In this document: piece after piece, positions 58,987 to 64,000 of the stretch
Layout: each line of letters opens with the position of its first letter
How positions within the stretch are numbered: position 1 is the stretch's first letter
From: Rutpela maculata
Lineage: Eukaryota > Arthropoda > Insecta > Coleoptera > Cerambycidae
DNA: 64,000 bases
Assembly: GCA_936432065.2 (NCBI GenBank)
Contig: OW386285.2
Location: forward strand, 411,324,547-411,388,546
Reading direction: 5' to 3'
Translations under genes and position numbers: made by a program
Notes under the pieces: model-generated
Databases searched by the model: none
What the model was told of the DNA's origin: nothing
Seen by the model: the letters and a program-made list of their open reading frames with translations, nothing else

Positions 58987-59310
58987 AGAAATCTGAAAAA
59001 AATTTTTCGCCCTAAAATTTTTTTGAAGAGCAGGGGGGGAGAAATCCGAAAAAAATATTTTTCGCCCTAAAATTTTTTTCGTCCCAAAATTTTCTTGAAG
59101 CGCGGGGCGACAAATCCGAAAAAAATTTTTCGTCTCAGCAAAGAACAGCAGAGAAAAAATTTTTTCATCCTAAAAAATTTAAAATGAAAATTTCTTGGGG
59201 GGGGGGGGGGTAATTGAATTTTCTTCCCAAAATTAACAAAAATCATACCATTTTAAAACAAAAATTGATGATTTACAGAATCTTGGGGGGGGGGGGGGGG
59301 TAATTAATAA
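58987..59310. repeat. Degenerate tandem repeat with G-runs
   Basis: AAATC(C/T)GAAAAAAATTTTTCG, CCTAAAATTTTTTT and AGCRGGGG words recur at ~58990, ~59042 and ~59112, then poly-G runs (12-16 bp) followed by TAATTAAT/TAATTGAAT occur twice. Confidence 0.6.
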
Positions 59311-60521
59311 TTAATCACATGGCCTTGCCAATTTGCCAAATCTGCAGCAAGCGGCACTAAAATGCAAACATGCTTTAGTTGTTTTGTGCGATATTTTATG
59401 AAATTGAATTTACACATTCACTTCATCGTAGTTTTCTTTTGAGTTTCATTCCTTATATGCAAATGATCCCTCAATAAGTTGAATCAATAATTATTTATCA
59501 AAACGGTTTTTCGTGATGAAGATTTTCATCATAAACGTCGTGAACTTCAAAATAGTTTTGAAATCATACATGATTTAATTAACAGTTTAATCATAATAAG
59601 TTCGCCTAATTATTTGAAACAACATTTGTAAAATGTAAAATGTGGACCCTGGTACCACAGTATCTACTGACCTCTATTAATAATAATTTAAACAGTTATT
59701 TATGATAAAAAGTAGATACTTTTAATAAACAGTGTTGCAGCCAGCTATTTGGGGCAGAAGGGACAGTCGATTACATTACAGTATAAATATAAGTACAAAA
59801 AATTTAAAGAAAATTTGAACCGTCTGCCTATAAGCAAAAAACTTAATCGGAGCGCCATCTTTTCAATATGGCGGCTCGAGCGCAACAGATTGAGTTCAGG
59901 ACTTTTAGTATGTTTAATAGTAAACCTGCTTAACGAACATCTTTGCCAAGTTTTAAAACTTTATCAGTTTTTTTCCGTCAAACGTAGAAATTTGTTCTAA
60001 TTTGACTGGAGTATAACTACCAGTTTTAATGCAATTCCGACAAAATTTGGGCGACGCCTTAGACGTAATATACAACTATATGCGGGTCGAATTGAGGACC
60101 TCATCTTTTGTAAATTTTTTAAAGTCGCTTAAAAATAAAATGCAGAGTTTTATGTACAGCTGGGACGCTACATAATGGGAGAAGGGAGAGGCACAGCGCC
60201 CTCCCTAGCCTCCGTAGCTACGCCACTGTTAGAAGTTTCTTAGGTTACGCAATAGAAATAACCCATTTTAAAATAATTTCAAGGGAATCGATAAAAAGGG
60301 AATCTGTTTCAAAACTAACTTAAATTGAAAAAAATGTTCTAACGACCAGCGTCTTTATGGATCTGGCCATGAAGAATAGAGAAATTTCGTAATGAAGTTT
60401 CTTTTAAATAACTGCGCATTCATGACTTTTTTGTATTAGATATTAAGAATTCTCCAGTAAGGATCCTTGTTTCATGTCATAACACGATGCCACCTATTAT
60501 CAAGTGGTGAAACTTAGTTTA
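59311..60521. other. Upstream region of V-ATPase B, mostly unannotated
   Basis: No coding exon is visible. GCTACGCCACTG at 60217-60228 is the typical right end of a hAT-like element (reverse complement CAGTGGCGTAGC), but no left partner was seen. The last 100 bp before 60522 would be the proximal promoter. Confidence 0.4.
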
Positions 60522-60538
60522 TCACGTGACGACACGTG
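60522..60538. promoter_or_regulatory. Paired CACGTG E-boxes upstream of V-ATPase B (CLEAR/Mitf-like)
   Basis: TCACGTGAC at 60522-60530 matches 9 of 10 positions of the CLEAR consensus GTCACGTGAC, with A instead of G at position 1. A second CACGTG lies at 60533-60538, 11 bp away centre to centre. Both are about 70-85 bp before the start codon, so probably at or just upstream of the transcription start. TFEB/MITF-family factors control V-ATPase subunit genes through such sites in flies and vertebrates. Binding here is inferred. Confidence 0.7.
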
Positions 60539-60606
60539 AATATAATTCTTTTGCAGTTGCTAAAATTTGTTGGTGTGTGACAGACGTGTGTCTTGCATCG
60601 GTAAAA

Positions 60607-62453
60607 ATGTCGTATACGAATATATCACCAAGACAGGCTGCTAGAGAACATGTTTTAGCTGTTTCTCGTGATTTTATATCTCAGCCTAGACTCAGTGAGT
60701 ATATTCTTAATTTGTTTTGAATGTATGTCTTATATTTTCGTGGAAAACACTGAAAAATTGGGTGGGTCTGTCGGATAATGGTGGCCAAGAAACAGGTCAT
60801 ATGACCAAAAATTACTGCTATTGATCATTTAAACGATTTAAATAAATTAAGAAAACGTTTTGAATAACTTTATTTGTGGTTTCGTGAATTACTTTTTAAA
60901 GTTTAAAAAAAAATAGCTCATAAATCAGCTGTTTAACTTGTCATGTGACATGTCCCATGACAGCCACTCCTCAATAATTGTGATAAATTCTTAAAACTCT
61001 TTTACTTTTTTAGCTTACAAAACTGTATCTGGTGTAAATGGACCTCTGGTAATTTTGGAAGAAGTCAAATTTCCTAAATTCAACGAAATCGTACAACTAA
61101 GATTGGCCGATGGCAGCCTTCGTTCCGGCCAAGTATTGGAAGTCAGCGGATCAAAAGCTGTCGTACAAGTATTTGAAGGAACGTCAGGAATTGATGCAAA
61201 AAACACAGTATGCGAATTTACCGGAGATATTCTCAGAACTCCAGTATCAGAAGATATGTTGGGACGTGTCTTCAATGGTTCTGGAAAACCCATCGATAAA
61301 GGTATTACTAATAGTGCTCGTTTAAAGTAACTAAAATGATTTTTTGAGTTGTGTTAAAGTTAATCAATATTTAAATAGGCCAATCACATAAGTAAAATTT
61401 TAGTTAATATAGTTTTAATAAAGTAGGTACATAATTTAATATTTTATGCCTAAGTACATTAATCAAAGTATGTGATCTTTAGATTATTTTATTTGTGATT
61501 AGAAGTTAAATAAACGGTGATCCAAAATTGTCTCCCGATATTTCTATATTACATGTAAAAATAAAGGTACCGCTTTATATAAAATTATTTTCAATTTTTT
61601 TCCTTAAAAACTTTATTAATAATTATGGAAAAGATTCAGAAATAATAAATATAAAAGTGTACCTTTATTTTTGGATGTACGATCAGCCACAAAAATTTTG
61701 GAAGACAGTTTTGGACCACCGTGTATGTGTGTATAAATCAGATCAGTCAGGAACTAATTATTTGTCTTACATTCTATTATATGGCTTATTTTAGTTTGCA
61801 TAAAATACAATTTTAAGAGGTAATGCTATTTAAGTGATTTACTAAATATAATATCAGCTTCCCTTTTGTTGGTGTATGCAGAAGTACATTTAAATACCCT
61901 AAAAACTAAAAAATGTGTTATCTAATTACATTGTCTTCTCTTTCCAGGTCCCCCAATTTTGGCAGAGGATTATCTAGATATCCAAGGTCAGCCTATTAAC
62001 CCCTGGTCGCGTATTTACCCCGAGGAAATGATTCAAACTGGTATCACCGCTATCGACGTGATGAACTCTATCGCCAGAGGTCAAAAGATTCCCATTTTCT
62101 CTGCTGCTGGTTTGCCGCACAATGAAATTGCTGCCCAAATTTGTAGGCAAGCTGGTCTTGTCAAGGTACCTGGTAAATCAGTATTGGACGATCACGAGGA
62201 CAACTTCGCCATCGTATTCGCTGCTATGGGTGTGAACATGGAGACAGCTAGGTTCTTCAAACAAGATTTCGAGGAGAATGGCTCTATGGAGAACGTATGC
62301 CTGTTCTTGAACTTGGCCAACGATCCCACCATTGAGAGGATTATCACACCGCGTCTTGCGTTGACGGCTGCCGAGTTCTTGGCGTACCAATGTGAGAAAC
62401 ACGTATTGGTCATCTTGACTGACATGTCTTCGTATGCTGAGGCTTTGCGTGAG
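60607..62453 (+). CDS. Vha55: V-type H+-ATPase subunit B, first three coding exons (3' partial)
   Basis: Subunit B is the non-catalytic nucleotide-binding subunit of the cytosolic V1 sector of the proton pump that acidifies endosomes, lysosomes and apical membranes. It alternates with subunit A in an A3B3 ring. Exons are 60607-60694, 61014-61301 and 61948-62453. All junctions have GT/AG (donors GTGAGT, GTATTA, GTATGT), and phases 1, 1 and 0 join cleanly. The join gives 294 residues of an expected ~490. Exon 1 encodes QAAREHVLAVSRDFISQPRL, exon 2 the N-terminal beta-barrel (YKTVSGVNGP, VFEGTSGIDAKNT), and exon 3 the nucleotide-binding domain (PINPWSRIYPEEMIQTG, FSAAGLPHNEIAAQICRQAG, DDHEDNFAIVFAAMGVNMET, TDMSSYAEALRE). 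The ATG in AAAAATG is the first in frame. The next exon (expected to begin VSAARE) is not in the window, so intron 3 is over 1.5 kb. The symbol is the Drosophila name; the family assignment is secure. Confidence 0.97.
60941..60948. promoter_or_regulatory. M-box-like TCATGTGA in V-ATPase B intron 1
   Basis: TCATGTGA is the classic MITF M-box and lies about 65 bp before the acceptor of coding exon 2. A related palindrome, GGTCATATGACC, is at 60795-60806 in the same intron. A short motif like this occurs by chance often; only its nearness to the CACGTG pair makes it notable. Confidence 0.35.
61513..61723. mobile_element. TA-flanked MITE in V-ATPase B intron 2 (211 bp)
   Basis: The left end reads AACGGTGATCCAAAATTGTC and the right end is its inverted, slightly diverged partner (GACAGTTTTGGACCACCGTG). 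Each side is bordered by TA (61511-61512 and 61724-61725), the mariner-type target duplication. An inner inverted repeat of TAAAGGTAC/GTACCTTTA adds to the hairpin. No transposase is encoded. The insertion stays clear of the splice sites. Confidence 0.75.
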
Positions 62454-62512
62454 GTATGTGTTTAAAATGATTATGTTTAGGGTGGTTCACATTAGTATTG
62501 TTTTTGCATACT

Positions 62513-62810
62513 CAGAGCCGTAGCGAGCCAATGTTTTGGGGGGTAATTTTTCAAATGTGCCAACTTCATAAACTGAAGAAGCCAACTGTAAATAAATAAA
62601 TAAAAATAATAATTCCTCCAAAAAATTGATCCGGGTGTGAGAAAATCTGAAAATTCTTTTTTAAAATTGCCAACTTGTCTCAAATTTCTAACTTTTGCTG
62701 CCAAGTTCCATCGAAATAAAATTTGATCAGGAGGGGGGTCTGAAAAAATTTTTTTCAATAAAAATTATCACCTTGTGTCTCAAATTTCCAACTTTTCTCA
62801 AGTTTATTAT
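62513..62810. mobile_element. hAT-like MITE relic in V-ATPase B intron 3
   Basis: This begins with CAGAGCCGTAGCGAGCCAA and continues with the same internal text as the element at 3516-3807 (GGGGTAATTTTTCAAAT, AAGAAGCCAACT, TAATTCCTCCAAAAA). The matching right end is missing, so the copy is truncated. It starts only about 60 bp after the exon 3 donor. Confidence 0.65.
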
Positions 62811-63484
62811 TTATTTGTTTTATTGTTTACTAATATATTGACACGTTACATTTTTGTTATTGTTTTGTTCAAGTATTTGTGAGGCAACAATATAATTTTT
62901 TATAATAGTTGCTTTTTTTCCTGCAAAAAAAAAAACGAAAATCAAACGAAAACCCAGATGGGTTTTTCTAAAATCAAAAACCCACAAAAAACCACCCATT
63001 TTACCCATCGGATTTTTCTAATGGTGGGTTTTTGTGCCATCCCTGAAGTGTAGACTGATTCTTTGTAAAACAGTGACTGTTTACAGGAAAGATTTGAGAA
63101 CAGATACAAACAATATTTTAAGGAAAGCATTGATATCAGAAAAAAATACAAACTTAAATTCTTATTTTCAGAATTAGCTATAATATTTAATATGCTGCCT
63201 AGGCTGTCAAAAATATTGAGATATTTTATTAAAATCATTACACATTACATAAATCGGAGGTTTTACCATGGTGTTTGTCTTGTGGTTATTACCAAAGTTT
63301 GTCCTATTGATTGTGAGTCTAGGTACACGGAAATTGGTTTTACCCAACAAGAAAGAACAGTAAATATAGGTAACAATCATGGGGAAGAAATATTTGGAAA
63401 AATGGAAATTAACACATAAAATCTAATGATACCATGTTAAAGCGATTCGTTAAGCTAGAAATACTAACCCCTCTTGGTAAATAC
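62811..63484. other. Intron 3 sequence without recognised genes
   Basis: AT-rich intronic DNA. Around 62945-63020 it holds repeated AAAACCCA/TGGGTTTTT words ending in GCCATCCCTGA, which looks like one end of a DNA transposon. No matching left end was found. Confidence 0.4.
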
Positions 63485-63937
63485 TGTAACGTGTTTCCAC
63501 CCTTAGGAAACTACCCCTTGCAAAATCCGTGGGTTCCAAAAATTATAACAAGAGATGTCCACTAACACACTTTATTAAGGATTTACTGGATACTTCACAA
63601 TACTATTATTAATTTAAATACACTTTACTGACTAAAATCACAATGTTTATTACTTTGTTTATCTTTGAAGTCTTAACCTCACTTTCTATACTTTCTGAAC
63701 TTCTGAACTACTCGCTGAGAATGCGGTCGGTCTTTTATACCTAAAAATGACAGATCTCGATTTTTCTGTGATGACGCCACCATTCTCTAGATAATTCCAG
63801 ATGTTACCAGAACTAACTTCTGGTAGGTTTCTGGAGTAGGTGCAAATACACTACATTCATTCAGACATTCGATCTGTTGAAGTCTGCCTACTTTTTAGTA
63901 ACATAACCTTAAATTTTAAGGGGTGCAACATATTACA
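63485..63937 (-). repeat. 3' LTR of an antisense LTR retrotransposon (453 bp)
   Basis: Read on the minus strand the segment starts TGTAATATGTTGCACC and ends AACACGTTACA, i.e. TG...CA boundaries. A TATAAAAG promoter box lies at 63732-63740 and an AATAAA polyadenylation signal at 63571-63576, in the order expected for U3-R-U5. A purine-rich tract directly precedes its 5' edge, which makes this the 3' LTR. The retrotransposon is antisense to the V-ATPase B gene, inside its third intron. Its body is at positions beyond 64000. Superfamily (probably Ty3/gypsy-like) is a guess without pol. Confidence 0.8.
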
Positions 63938-63953
63938 CTGCCCCCTCCTTAAG
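63938..63953 (-). other. Polypurine tract of the antisense LTR retrotransposon
   Basis: On the minus strand this is CTTAAGGAGGGGGCAG, abutting the TGTAAT start of the LTR. This is the usual position and composition of a plus-strand primer. Confidence 0.75.
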
Positions 63954-64000
63954 CCTGAACGTCCCGGTCAGGCAATTTAGCCTCTTTCACATACTTCGCC

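Noticed and set aside
61302..61947. Frames inside V-ATPase B intron 2, e.g. 61528-61794
   Set aside because: They overlap a MITE and intron flanks and are not conserved parts of subunit B; splice phases join exons 2 and 3 without them.

Overview
This window looks like insect nuclear DNA: AT-rich, with spliced genes and a very high load of transposable-element (TE) debris. The order cannot be told from the sequence alone. Two protein-coding host loci can be supported. At the right end, on the + strand, are the first three coding exons of vacuolar H+-ATPase subunit B (residues 1-294; the gene runs off the window). At 54.15-54.33 kb, on the - strand, is one good first coding exon (mitochondrial-type N-terminus, then a PKWVSGEEAF block, then a consensus GTAAGT donor). 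It most resembles the start of an acetyl-CoA hydrolase / 4-hydroxybutyrate CoA-transferase-like enzyme. No further exon of that gene was recognised.

Almost everything else is mobile DNA. From left to right: dispersed repeats with a LINE-tail-like insertion (0.3-1.2 kb); a roughly 1 kb GACATTTTTCTGAAA minisatellite (1.46-2.42 kb); a hAT-like MITE abutting a TA-flanked MITE (3.5-4.7 kb); a full-length but broken mariner-family element with about 300 bp inverted repeats (6.08-7.87 kb); a complex inverted-repeat cluster (9.6-12.0 kb); a foldback element (12.48-13.40 kb); a TTAA-flanked piggyBac-like MITE and other small elements (14.5-15.8 kb); foldback elements at 18.0-18.9 and 21.5-22.8 kb; a Transib-like element whose ends carry the CACAGTG heptamer (19.88-20.84 kb); a long-TIR element (24.3-25.4 kb); and a LINE relic between perfect 20-bp target duplications (28.5-30.6 kb).

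The most informative region is 32.0-38.4 kb. A 5'-truncated LINE reverse-transcriptase gene has been split by three DNA transposons (hAT 8-bp duplication, Sola-like 4-bp duplication, hAT 8-bp duplication). The Sola-like one has itself been hit by a 181-bp hAT MITE. Conceptual removal of each insert with one duplication copy restores the LINE reading frame at every junction. Other elements follow at 41.1-43.6 kb, at 44.39-46.5 kb (about 300 bp TIRs around a broken gene with GCDTTS and cysteine-rich motifs), at 49.08-49.76 kb, and at 54.94-58.06 kb (with a LINE fragment and a 625-bp palindromic hAT MITE inside).

The V-ATPase B gene has two CACGTG E-boxes about 80 bp upstream of its ATG, one matching 9 of 10 positions of the CLEAR/Mitf site. 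Its introns hold a 211-bp TA-flanked MITE, a hAT-like MITE, and an antisense 3' LTR with polypurine tract whose body lies beyond the window. All family names rest on motifs and termini read by eye, not on database searches.
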